Source: a virus. Taken from it: a stretch of 27,699 nt of DNA. The DNA lies in the IMG/VR virus record IMGVR_UViG_3300042549_001733, positions 1 to 27,699 of that record. One strand, given 5' to 3'. Position numbers and translations under genes: made by a program. The notes under the pieces are model-generated. The model was given only the letters and a program-made list of their open reading frames with translations. It searched no databases and was not told where the DNA came from. Of this stretch, positions 1 to 7,915 are shown piece after piece (positions within the stretch are counted from its first letter, which is position 1; each line of letters starts with the position of its first letter).

Positions 1-1338
1 AGTTGATCGCGTGTTTATTGTTGTTGGAATAACAGGTATTGCGTCCCAAATTGCGGCAGCAAGTGGGGCGCTTGTGAACCGCAATGTTGTGTTCATGTTG
101 CTGCTATATTCCAGAAGCACCAAAAAAAAGTTTGCGTTATTTGGCATTGTGTTTGTCACCATTGACAAACTTGCAAAACCACCAGTTGTCAACGCTTCAA
201 CTTTTTGCGCTTCAGTGTCTGGAAATGTTCTGGCAAATGAACCAGAAGGCGTAAAAATGCTGTATGCCATATCACGCCCAAAATGATTTGGAGTGATTTT
301 ATAGGCATAGTTTTTGACGGGAAACAAATTATACAGGCCAGAGATAAGTTCTGTGCCGTATGCGTTACCGTTTATGACTGTGGAATCCTGAATCGTCAAT
401 CCGCCGACGTTGTTTGAGCTTTGGTGATATAGGTATTCATACGAATACAAAGCGATGCTGCAATCCTGAAAAATCGCTTCGCCGTTTGCTCTCCAAAACA
501 ACGCCATGCCGCCATTAGTTTCAGGAGAAACTGCTGTGTCTTGGCAAAAAATCTCAGTGCCATTAAAAACGGCTTTGCCTGAAATGACTTTAACAAATGC
601 GGCAATGCCAAGCGTGTTAAAAGCATACTCACCCATATAACCGCTGTTAAAAGTAACTACGTTGGTGTTAACGCCCATTTCAACAACAATTTGAGTGTTG
701 CTGCAATTGTCAATTAGCAAATTGTTAAAAGTAATGTCACTGTTTCCGTCAAGTCGGTTTGTCCCACCCACATACAAAGGAACTCCACTGGCTCGGAAAA
801 TATGGCAGTTATTGAAAATGCTATTGTGGTTTGCGCCTTCAAGATGAAATCCATTTGTGTTTGTGTGGCTGCGTATATTTGCAAACGAGCAAATCCAAGC
901 ATCAGCAGCCCAAATTGCAGTTGTGCAATTGTCAATGTAGACGTTTTGTGCATCTACCAAATGACGATAGCGAATATGGATGCCGTATGTAGCTAAATTG
1001 TTACCGTCGAGTTTTATGTTTTGAATTGGGTATTCTGAAATACCCTCGTATATATCAACTGTATCGTACAAGTTGATCAAGCCTGTCATCGCAGCGCCTG
1101 CTTTAATCGTAACTTGTTCATAAGCCACGCCGTAAAGACCAGCAGAGGCGTATGATTTTAAGTCAACGGGGGTGTTTACCAAATATGTTCCAGCAGGAAA
1201 ATATACAAATCGCTTGGCCGCAATTGCTGCGTTGATTGCTGGTGCGCTATCTGCAATACCCGTAGGGTCAGCGCCATAGTCCAAGACATTTCCCATCATG
1301 CCTTGAATCATCGAAAAAGTGACTTTGGTCAAAGACAT
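1..1338 (-). CDS. Tailspike with pectate-lyase-type beta-helix fold (3' end cut by window edge)
   Basis: The frame is open from an ATG at 1338 (preceded by AAGGAA) to base 1, giving 446 residues with no stop, so the C-terminus lies outside the window. A short N-terminal anchor (about residues 1-18) is followed by DYGADPTGIADSAPAI near residue 20 and FVYFPAGTYLV near 45, the classic start of pectate-lyase-superfamily beta-helices found in phage tailspikes. Asn-rich rungs follow (repeated N-x-T and DNC patterns). Such proteins bind and usually cleave host surface polysaccharide; the substrate cannot be read from sequence. Sampled lines are 33-43% GC, well below the terminase and portal genes, which suggests acquisition from another source. 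It probably docks through the adaptor encoded upstream. The fold class is fairly sure; enzymatic activity is inferred. Confidence 0.8.
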   Translation of the reverse strand, partial: MSLTKVTFSMIQGMMGNVLDYGADPTGIADSAPAINAAIAAKRFVYFPAGTYLVNTPVDLKSYASAGLYGVAYEQVTIKAGAAMTGLINLYDTVDIYEGISEYPIQNIKLDGNNLATYGIHIRYRHLVDAQNVYIDNCTTAIWAADAWICSFANIRSHTNTNGFHLEGANHNSIFNNCHIFRASGVPLYVGGTNRLDGNSDITFNNLLIDNCSNTQIVVEMGVNTNVVTFNSGYMGEYAFNTLGIAAFVKVISGKAVFNGTEIFCQDTAVSPETNGGMALFWRANGEAIFQDCSIALYSYEYLYHQSSNNVGGLTIQDSTVINGNAYGTELISGLYNLFPVKNYAYKITPNHFGRDMAYSIFTPSGSFARTFPDTEAQKVEALTTGGFASLSMVTNTMPNNANFFLVLLEYSSNMNTTLRFTSAPLAAAIWDAIPVIPTTINTRST

Positions 1339-1347
1339 TTGAATTCC

Positions 1348-2082
1348 TTATGCCAGTAAATAAGTTGCTGCAAATACATATTTAGCGTTTGTGCTCCAGT
1401 TTGCACCAAGCATTGTTGCAGTTGTAGCATTGTTGTTCACGAGTACGTTAAAAATACCACCCGTCACATTACCCTCACGAGCATTAACAACCGCAACATA
1501 ATCACCCATGTTTTTAGACGCAAAGGGTAATGCACCAATGGTTGCGTTACCAGACGCAGTGCCCCCGTTAGTGACCATAAACGTGACAAATACCGTGATT
1601 GTGTTGCCAATTCGCGTGTAGAAGCCGCTTGATGTGTATGACGTAAGACTTCCGGCACTTGGCGTGATTGTCGGCGTAAACGTACCTTCCTCATACCAAT
1701 TGAGCAACTGGCTCGTCATCCCCGCTGCGGGGGTGTTGGCGGTGAAATTGACGCCTTTGGTTGCTGTGCCTTGGATTAGGTTGTCAGAAAATGTGGCATT
1801 TCCGATCAATTGACTTGTGCCTGAGACGGACAGATTCACGCCATTCAAGTCAGCGCCGCCCTCGACGCGCTGCCAGACGGAGCCGTTGAACGTGGCCCAA
1901 TCACCAACGCCCCAGGTGCTGATGCCGTTCAGGTTGGTTGTGCCAGCAGTGCCAACAACGTAGTAGTCTCCCTTTGTGCCCACACTGGAAGCCAGCGCAG
2001 GGCTGTTGGCATTGGCATCCCATGTACCCTTGAAGTTCAACGCACCGATTGCGTTTGTAATTGACGATACTGTCTTGAGCAT
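1348..2082 (-). CDS. Short tail fibre protein
   Basis: 244 residues. The ATG at 2082 has AAGGAGA upstream, overlapping the stop of the adaptor gene. The N-terminal part carries a FKGTWDA motif (about residues 18-24), then GTKGDYYVV and GVGDWATFNGSVWQ, a pattern frequent in phage tail-fibre and spike proteins. The C-terminal part begins at EEGTFTPTITPS (about residue 130) and continues GFYTRIGNTITV, a common beta-rich tip domain of phage fibres. It has no catalytic signature, so a binding role (receptor or glycan) is more likely than hydrolysis. It lies between the adaptor and tailspike genes, so the three probably form one adsorption apparatus. It could instead be a chaperone-like or decorating fibre. 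Confidence 0.7.
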   Translation of the reverse strand: MLKTVSSITNAIGALNFKGTWDANANSPALASSVGTKGDYYVVGTAGTTNLNGISTWGVGDWATFNGSVWQRVEGGADLNGVNLSVSGTSQLIGNATFSDNLIQGTATKGVNFTANTPAAGMTSQLLNWYEEGTFTPTITPSAGSLTSYTSSGFYTRIGNTITVFVTFMVTNGGTASGNATIGALPFASKNMGDYVAVVNAREGNVTGGIFNVLVNNNATTATMLGANWSTNAKYVFAATYLLA

Positions 2083-2092
2083 TTCGGTCTCC

Positions 2093-2584
2093 TTAAACCA
2101 AGAATTCGATCACCGAGGTGAATGGTGGTGCTTCGGAGAACGTCACGTTTCCGCCAGCAAGTGTGTAAGTGTTTTGATTCTGGTACACGCCGTTGATGTA
2201 GATCAGACTTGGCCTGAAGGCGACAGCAAAAACTGTCTGCGATCCGGTGCCTGTTGCGTTGGCATACAAATTACCAGCGGAGCCTGGGAAGGTGTTTCCA
2301 TTCAGCGATGTATACACAACGCTGCCTTTGCTGTCCAACACCTGGATGCTGTAGTCGCTACCTACATAGAAGCGTGATGGTGTGCCCCGGTAAACCGGGT
2401 ATCCATTAAGCGTTCTGATAGGCAGTGCTGCTGGGATGGTCTTGGCATCATCCCAATAGACTGCGATGGGGTTGACCTGGGGGTTAAGGTTGACCGTGCC
2501 GATCCAGATGTAACCATTCTCCAACGGCAGGCCGTCAGTGCCAGCGAATGCTGGGTACGGTGGTTGAACTTCAATCGTGGACAT
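2093..2584 (-). CDS. Stand-alone P22-tailspike-type head-binding adaptor
   Basis: 163 residues from an ATG at 2584 with AGGAG upstream. Residues about 8-95 match the layout of the P22 tailspike head-binding domain: PYPAFAGTDGLPLENGYIWIG, then NPIAVYWDDAKTIPA, then YRGTPSRFYVGSDYSIQVLDSKGSVVY. In P22 that domain plugs the spike into the tail hub. Here it ends after a second short beta domain (about 105-163, INGVYQNQNTYTLAGGNVTF) instead of running into a beta-helix. The likely role is an adaptor tying the downstream fibre and tailspike to the gp4/gp10-like tail. The domain call is by motif recognition; the adaptor role is inferred from size and gene order. Confidence 0.75.
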   Translation of the reverse strand: MSTIEVQPPYPAFAGTDGLPLENGYIWIGTVNLNPQVNPIAVYWDDAKTIPAALPIRTLNGYPVYRGTPSRFYVGSDYSIQVLDSKGSVVYTSLNGNTFPGSAGNLYANATGTGSQTVFAVAFRPSLIYINGVYQNQNTYTLAGGNVTFSEAPPFTSVIEFLV

Positions 2585-2615
2585 TTACTGGTTCTCCTGG
2601 ATGGTGGATTGTCGC

Positions 2616-5027
2616 TCAAGGCTGCACTGGTGGCAATGCGTTGAGGGCTTCATTGATTCTGGCCTTGGTGCGCCCTTCCTGGCGCATCTTGATGATCTGG
2701 CGCAGTCCAGAGGCCACTGGCAATGGCAGGCCTGTAAGCGCTCCTGTAGCCCCAGCTTCTGCCATGGCTGCGAGCAGCGTGCCTGCTGTGCCTGAGCTGT
2801 TGACCAGTGTGCCTGGTGGAACTGTGGTGACGTAGCGCACAACGTCGTCAAGGTCGCGCACGATCTGTGCGTTCTTCTTGCCAAGGATCACATCGAGTCG
2901 GCCATTGGCATCGAGAGCCTGCACGGACTGGTGCAACTTGGCCGGGGAAATCAAAGGACGATCTTGTGAGTCCATGCCCATTCCCTTGGTGGCCTCATCT
3001 CTGATGTGGCGCACGGTGGCACCTTGCAACTCTTTGAGGGCTTGCTGGCCATCTTTTCCGCTGGTAACCAAGACTCGCTTCAGGAACGTGATTTCCTCTG
3101 GTGAGGAGTTCAGCACGGACTTGCGGAAAACCTGGTCGGCTGCGACCTGTGGATCTTCCATACCTTTGCGGTTCTTGATGAGACGGGCGACGATGGCACG
3201 GTTCTCGAACTTGCGTGCCTGGTCGATGCGAGTCTGACGGGCCTTCTTGTAGAGGTCTCCGCCCATGCCTTCGGTTTCAACGTCAAAGACCCGGCGCAGG
3301 CTTCCACCGTGGAACTGGTCTGCACCTTCAAAGCCTGCACGCTGGAAGGTCTGACGCAGGCTTTCCGCCTGGCGCAGTGTGACGGGCTGGGCCACCAGTC
3401 TGCCGTCTGCATCTGGGGCTGCTGCACCGATTGCAATAGCCTTCTGCTGGGCTGCCTTGAGGACTGGAGCAAGATCGCCCTCTGGGATGTTCTCATTGAT
3501 GTAATCCACCACCGAGTTGAGGGTAACGTTGTTCTCCAGCTCGCCAGCTTTTTCGGCTGCTTTATAGGCGGCGCGAGTCTTATTCTTAGCTGCTGTGAGT
3601 CCTTCGGTCAAAGACTTGACGACAGCTCCGCCAGTGCTGGACAAATCCATAAGCTGGGCGTCTGTCATGTCAACCAAAACGTCGAAGTTCTGTAAGGCTT
3701 GTAGGTTGTTTTCCTCTGCACGCTGGCGTAGTGGTCCACCCAAATCGCTCTTGATCTGTTCCTTCTCGAAAGCCAGTTGCTGTGCGTCCCTGGTGGCCGC
3801 GCCTTTGGTGAGGGTGACGGGAACGGGCAGGCCTTCTGCTGTGGTGGTACGACGCAAAGCCTCTGGGGTGGCTGCTGCACCACCGGAAACCCGCGCACCG
3901 GCTGCTGCTGGTATCTTTTGTGCAAAAATTGGAGCGCCTTGTTTTATGGAATCCAAATTTACGACTTTTCCAGTACCTTTCCCAACTGGGACAAGAGCTT
4001 GGATGTATTCATCTTTGTTGAGAACGGCTGCGGCATGACGGTGATTCCCGTCAATAATTCGCATGTTCTCATCTAGTCTAATTGGAAGCAAATCCTCAAC
4101 GCGATTAATATCTTGGATGGATTTTGATTTAGCGATCACTTTGGCTGTATTCATTGATGAAGGATTAAGATAATCCTCACCAACTTGAGTTGGAATTGCA
4201 TCAGAAATCTTGACCATTCTTAACTCAAAATCAACATCAGGAGCTGCTTGCGCCCTTCTGCTAATAGCACTGAAAACGTCCTTGGTTTGCGGTTCTTGCT
4301 CACGGCTTTTTTGCACCCAGTCATCAAACAAAGTTGCTGTCTTACTTTGCCCAACTGGAGCTTCTGGCATTGACACAGGCTTTGGAACTGCTGTGGTGGT
4401 CACGGCTGGGGTCTCCATGCCTAAAGTCTCGCGCACGGCTGTGGTGGCCGCTTGCACCGGCTTAACGATGGCTTGACCTGTTGCTGTCGCCGCACGCTGG
4501 CCTGCTGCACCTGCAATCTGACGAGCTGCGCCAACTGTTGGGGCTGCGGTGCGTGCGGCTTGCAACATAGCGCCTGGGGCTGCGATTGCAGGCAGGACTG
4601 GTGGTAGGACATTGGCCAGAACTTGGCCCACTGCTTGTACTTGTTCCTGGCCAGCTTGGGTGCGTGGCTGGTAGGTGAGCGCCTGTGCGCCTTTTGCCGC
4701 GGCTTGCTCGACTGCACGCATGGCTTCTGGCGTGCCGAACTGACCGGAGAGGATCTGCTGGGACAAGCCCTGGAGAGTTCCGGCCAGTGTCCCGAGCGTG
4801 CCACCGACTGCGCCAGTGCCAAGGGTCAGGGCTGTTTCACCAGCACCAACGATTTGCTCGCCAATGCCTGGCTCTTGCGGAATTGGCACGTTTTGCGCTG
4901 TAAATGCTGCTTGGCCTTCGTCTGACTTGGCAAGTTGGTAGGCCTGCGCCACGGTGTCGAACTCAGGCGTTCCGCGCTTGGCGGAATTCTTAACAATCCA
5001 GGCTGCGTATTCGTCGGCTGTTGCCAT
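2616..5027 (-). CDS. Large ejection-type virion protein with internal ParB-like domain (P22 gp16 position)
   Basis: 803 residues from an ATG at 5027 preceded by GGAGG. It starts with EYAAWIVKNSAKRGTPEFDTV, a motif I know from ejection or internal virion proteins of podoviruses. Gly/Ala-rich stretches at about 60-190 could be membrane-interacting. A ParB-like domain sits at about 265-355 with IDGNHRHAAAV at 325-335. The remainder (about 375-803) is helical and charged, ending in an Ala/Gly-rich tail. It is third in a row of three ejection-type genes, matching the order of P22 gp7-gp20-gp16 (gp16 is 609 residues, so this one is longer). It is probably packaged in the head and injected with DNA. 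No lytic transglycosylase motif was seen. The ejection role is inferred from position and composition. Confidence 0.65.
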   Translation of the reverse strand: MATADEYAAWIVKNSAKRGTPEFDTVAQAYQLAKSDEGQAAFTAQNVPIPQEPGIGEQIVGAGETALTLGTGAVGGTLGTLAGTLQGLSQQILSGQFGTPEAMRAVEQAAAKGAQALTYQPRTQAGQEQVQAVGQVLANVLPPVLPAIAAPGAMLQAARTAAPTVGAARQIAGAAGQRAATATGQAIVKPVQAATTAVRETLGMETPAVTTTAVPKPVSMPEAPVGQSKTATLFDDWVQKSREQEPQTKDVFSAISRRAQAAPDVDFELRMVKISDAIPTQVGEDYLNPSSMNTAKVIAKSKSIQDINRVEDLLPIRLDENMRIIDGNHRHAAAVLNKDEYIQALVPVGKGTGKVVNLDSIKQGAPIFAQKIPAAAGARVSGGAAATPEALRRTTTAEGLPVPVTLTKGAATRDAQQLAFEKEQIKSDLGGPLRQRAEENNLQALQNFDVLVDMTDAQLMDLSSTGGAVVKSLTEGLTAAKNKTRAAYKAAEKAGELENNVTLNSVVDYINENIPEGDLAPVLKAAQQKAIAIGAAAPDADGRLVAQPVTLRQAESLRQTFQRAGFEGADQFHGGSLRRVFDVETEGMGGDLYKKARQTRIDQARKFENRAIVARLIKNRKGMEDPQVAADQVFRKSVLNSSPEEITFLKRVLVTSGKDGQQALKELQGATVRHIRDEATKGMGMDSQDRPLISPAKLHQSVQALDANGRLDVILGKKNAQIVRDLDDVVRYVTTVPPGTLVNSSGTAGTLLAAMAEAGATGALTGLPLPVASGLRQIIKMRQEGRTKARINEALNALPPVQP
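3918..4340 (-). other. AT-rich ParB/sulfiredoxin-like domain cassette inside the ejection gene
   Basis: This stretch codes for about residues 230-370 of the 803-residue protein. A hand count over 3961-4260 gives 125 G+C in 300 bases (42%), while lines at 4501-4620 of the same gene give 76 in 120 (63%). The protein switches from Ala/Gly/Pro-rich to a compact domain: FELRMVKISDAIP, then LLPIRLDENMRIIDGNHRHA. The DGNHR motif is typical of ParB-N/Srx-fold domains. The reading frame is intact across both junctions. It is best read as a domain inserted by recombination. Confidence 0.6.
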
Positions 5028-6545
5028 TTATTGACCTCCACGCAAGATAGCGTCAGCTTGCGACCGAATGTTATTTGCGGCTGCTGCTGGTCGTGGCGTG
5101 CGATCTGTTGGGATTTGCTCGACCAGTGGGGTTTGAGTGGCTGGGTTGTATCTCTTAGACACATCACCAACTACGCGCTGTGAAAAATCATTAAATGTTT
5201 CACCAGGCTTGGCTGAATAGTCGCCAGCAATGAATGTGTTTTTGGCTCTGGTAAGAGTGCCGTTGTTGTTGGCAAGCCAGTCTGTCTTGGCATTGGAAAC
5301 CGCTGAGTCGATGTCTTGCAACTTGGCCATGCCACGCAGGAAAGAAGCCACCAACTTTGAGTCTGAGGTTTCTTTTGGAAAGCCTCGCAAAGCCAGTTCA
5401 ATGTCTTTGTCTGTGGCTGGGCCTGGTGGCAGTGACTTGATGGCCGCCTGGTTGCGCAGGCGCGTGTATTCCTGACGCAGTGAGGTTTCGTAACCTTCAA
5501 CGCCAAGGGTTGATTTGGCAAACTCGCCAAGTCTTGCGGCTGCACCATAACCACCAAGGCCTTCAATGCGTTTGGCCAAATCGTTCATCTGGTTTGCAGA
5601 CTGCTTTGAGGTGGCTGCTAAGGTTGCTGATTCGTTAATCAGTTTGCGTGTGTCAGCAGGGATTTCATTCAGTTTGTTCTGAATGGTTGCCATTTTTTCG
5701 GCAACTGTGGCAATCGTAGTTTGTTTGTCCAAGTTGAGACGCTGTGAACGATCGCTGATTTGGCTTTTCAGATTCTTGACGTCCCAACCTGTTTTTTCCA
5801 AACCGGCCAATTCAACTTTTTCGGCATATTGAGCTTTGACCTTGGCAGCATTTGCGTCTGCCGTTGCCTTGGCCGCGTCTGCTGCTGCTTTTTCTGCTGC
5901 ATTGGTGGCTGTGGCCTGCGCTGTGGTGGCATCGGCTACGGCTTTGTCAGCTACTGCCACGGCTTCACGCAACTTGCTTGGCGCTTGTGCCTCTGTCCTA
6001 GTGGTGGACAAAGTTTTATCAATGTTTTCCAGCATTTCCTTGCCGCCTGGCACGCCAGCAAGCATTAAACCTACGGTGGCTTTTGCTCCTGCTGGGTTAA
6101 GGTCGATCAATTTAATGTAAGTATCAATCGCCTTGGCTTCATCTGGACGACCTGATGCTGTGTAGGCCTCAGCCTGCTGTTGGAGCAGTGATTTTGCCAC
6201 CTCTGGTTGACCGGCTTGCATGGCTGAATAGACTTGACCACTTTGCGATAGGCGGTTCTGTTGCTGTTCGGTATTAAGCATTTCAAAAGACTTGCGCACG
6301 CTTTCGGCTTGATCTTTTGGTAAGAAAGCCGTAGCGCGTGCATAGTCTGCTGCTTTTGCATTTGGATTTGAAAACAGTGTTTTTAATTCTGTTTGTGCTG
6401 TTTTTGCCTGTTCACGTGCCTGTGCTTGTGCTTGCACATCTGCAACGGCTGCGCCAACTTTCATGCCACCGATTGCTGCCTCAAAAGGGCTTTGCACATC
6501 AACTGCATAGTTAATTGGGCCTTGGAATGGATTGATCTGTGCCAT
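5028..6545 (-). CDS. Ejection-type virion protein, Ala-rich coiled coil (P22 gp20 position)
   Basis: 505 residues from an ATG at 6545; its stop directly abuts the next ATG at 5027. The N-terminus (INPFQGPINYAVDVQSPFEAA) resembles the start of podoviral internal proteins. Residues about 195-250 are a low-complexity Ala/Lys/Asp heptad-like stretch that should form a long helix. About 55-150 looks like helical repeats (KAADYARATAFLP, AGQPEVAKSLLQQQAEA). Length is close to P22 gp20 (471 residues), and its place between the gp7-like and gp16-like genes supports a role in forming the DNA ejection conduit. No enzymatic motif was seen. Family membership rests on synteny and composition rather than a clear signature. 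Confidence 0.6.
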   Translation of the reverse strand: MAQINPFQGPINYAVDVQSPFEAAIGGMKVGAAVADVQAQAQAREQAKTAQTELKTLFSNPNAKAADYARATAFLPKDQAESVRKSFEMLNTEQQQNRLSQSGQVYSAMQAGQPEVAKSLLQQQAEAYTASGRPDEAKAIDTYIKLIDLNPAGAKATVGLMLAGVPGGKEMLENIDKTLSTTRTEAQAPSKLREAVAVADKAVADATTAQATATNAAEKAAADAAKATADANAAKVKAQYAEKVELAGLEKTGWDVKNLKSQISDRSQRLNLDKQTTIATVAEKMATIQNKLNEIPADTRKLINESATLAATSKQSANQMNDLAKRIEGLGGYGAAARLGEFAKSTLGVEGYETSLRQEYTRLRNQAAIKSLPPGPATDKDIELALRGFPKETSDSKLVASFLRGMAKLQDIDSAVSNAKTDWLANNNGTLTRAKNTFIAGDYSAKPGETFNDFSQRVVGDVSKRYNPATQTPLVEQIPTDRTPRPAAAANNIRSQADAILRGGQ

Positions 6546-6549
6546 GTTT

Positions 6550-7395
6550 TTAGACCTTGCTGTAGTCGACCATCAAGTAGCCGCCAGATTCAGAAACAGC
6601 GCCTGGGTAAATGATCTGGACTTCTTGAGCCATAAGGCCGATTTGACGACCACCGCCCCAGATGTAATCAAACTCGTAGACGTGCAAGCCATCGGGTCGT
6701 GTGCTGATCTGTTTGATGTTTTTCTTGAGTCGACGATCGCTGAACATGTTGCCTAAGCCCATTCCAGCTTTTCCACCAGCACCCATTTGCATCCCAAGGA
6801 ATTGTGCTGGCATGTTCAAAATCTGGCCATAGGCTTTGGCCTGGCCAAGTTCGCCGCCTGCTAAAGCTGCACCTTGCTGGCCGAGTAGGTTGGCCACGTT
6901 GACGCCCATCTCGGTGCCAGCAGCGCCAACACCAGCAGCAGAGCGCTGACCCATGGAGGCAAGGCCACCCAAACGGCCATATTGCTGCTCGATGAGGCTG
7001 GACAAGAGCTGCGGCTGGAACTGAGCCAGTGCGCCTTGGATGTTGCCACCACGAAGGCCACCAGTGGCTGATGCGCGAGCAAGCAAGGCTTCTTCGCCTT
7101 GCTGTGCCATGGCTTTGAAGGTCTCACCGCCTCGGATGCGCTCAATGGCTGCACGTTCGGCCTCTGGGCCTTGTAGACCAAGGAATGCTTGCTGACCTTC
7201 AAGTGCTGGGACGCCTGCTTCTGTGTATGGCTTGAGGAGAGTTTGGAGAGCATCAAACTGCCTGCGCTGTTCCTCGATGCCTGCACCTGCTGCGCCTGCT
7301 TGAATTGAAGCTGCGTCACCGGCTGCATCTGCCTGCATCAAGCCACCGACAAGTTGGCTTCCACCAACGACCATTGCTGTTATTGGATCAGGCAT
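6550..7395 (-). CDS. Ejection-type protein with C-terminal S74 chaperone domain (P22 gp7 position)
   Basis: 281 residues. I chose the ATG at 7395 because AGGAG lies seven bases upstream; an in-frame TTG at 7401 is only one base from that ribosome site. Residues 1-215 are Gly/Ala/Gln-rich with a hydrophobic N-terminal stretch and an EEQRRQFDALQTLLKPYTEAG motif I know from phage DNA-transfer proteins. The end (about 217-281) is a peptidase S74-type intramolecular chaperone: SDRRLKKNI with Ser219 and Lys224 at the spacing of the family's Ser-Lys dyad, then YEFDYIWGG and GLMAQEV. In tailspikes this domain assists trimer folding and cuts itself off. The start overlaps the preceding stop by eight bases. 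Confidence 0.7.
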   Translation of the reverse strand: MPDPITAMVVGGSQLVGGLMQADAAGDAASIQAGAAGAGIEEQRRQFDALQTLLKPYTEAGVPALEGQQAFLGLQGPEAERAAIERIRGGETFKAMAQQGEEALLARASATGGLRGGNIQGALAQFQPQLLSSLIEQQYGRLGGLASMGQRSAAGVGAAGTEMGVNVANLLGQQGAALAGGELGQAKAYGQILNMPAQFLGMQMGAGGKAGMGLGNMFSDRRLKKNIKQISTRPDGLHVYEFDYIWGGGRQIGLMAQEVQIIYPGAVSESGGYLMVDYSKV

Positions 7396-7837
7396 TGCCA
7401 AACTCCTTCATGTATTCTTCAAATGTTTCGCCATATAGATCCATGACCAAGTGTGCGTTCTTTGTGGCAAAGCCTGGGCCATGCGTGAGTGATACGGCCA
7501 TCAGGATCAGGTCATAGAAGCCAGCACGCCAGACGAATGATCTGGCATCGGCTTGGCCTGCACGTTCTGCTGTGTCGGATGCTTGCCACTTCATAACTGC
7601 TGTGGCCAACAGTGGAACAAGGTGATGGCTGTTAGTCATGAAAAATGCGTTTTGATGCATTCCAACCATGGTGTTCCAAATGGTTGCATTCAGGTCTTTT
7701 CTCTCGACGGTATCGCCATCGGCAACATCATCAAACACCTGAATGGCATCGTAGACCATAACAAGCCATTCCACGACTGGCGCAGGCAGCATGAAAACCT
7801 TTTGCAGGTTCTCTTTGAGCCAATCAATACCAGTCAT
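7388..7837 (-). CDS. Conserved-looking helical phage protein of unknown function
   Basis: 149 residues from an ATG at 7837 with AGGAG upstream. I do not recognise the family with certainty. It is mostly helical and rather hydrophobic (VVEWLVMVYDAIQVF; FYDLILMAVSLTHG), with several His and Trp residues. A DDVAD motif at residues 36-40 recalls the metal-binding DDxxD of isoprenoid synthases, but the protein is far too short for that family and the match may be chance. It sits between the Cys-rich gene and the ejection genes, so it is likely a virion or assembly protein in the region where P22 has gp14. Its stop overlaps the next gene's start. Confidence 0.55.
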   Translation of the reverse strand: MTGIDWLKENLQKVFMLPAPVVEWLVMVYDAIQVFDDVADGDTVERKDLNATIWNTMVGMHQNAFFMTNSHHLVPLLATAVMKWQASDTAERAGQADARSFVWRAGFYDLILMAVSLTHGPGFATKNAHLVMDLYGETFEEYMKEFGNA

Positions 7838-7856
7838 GCATAACTCCTGTTAAGGG

Positions 7857-7891
7857 CAAGCCGCTGGTGGCTTTTAAAACTCAGCGGCTTG
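7857..7891 (-). other. Intergenic hairpin
   Basis: A perfect 10-base inverted repeat (7857-7866 CAAGCCGCTG and 7882-7891 CAGCGGCTTG) with a 15-base loop containing the self-complementary TTTTAAAA. It lies in the 78-base gap between the stop of the Cys-rich gene and the start of the 149-residue gene. No T-run follows in the leftward direction, so it is more likely an RNA-stability or processing hairpin than a strong terminator. Confidence 0.55.
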
Positions 7892-7915
7892 ATTTTCGCA
7901 CATTTTGACAAATCG

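Noticed and set aside
396-953. Fragmented short frames in the tailspike region, suggesting a broken gene
   Set aside because: The correct minus frame is open without interruption from 1338 to 1; the fragments belong to other frames.
7396-7401. TTG start at 7401 for the gp7-position protein
   Set aside because: The ribosome site AGGAG is only one base from this TTG but seven bases from the ATG at 7395, which is therefore preferred.
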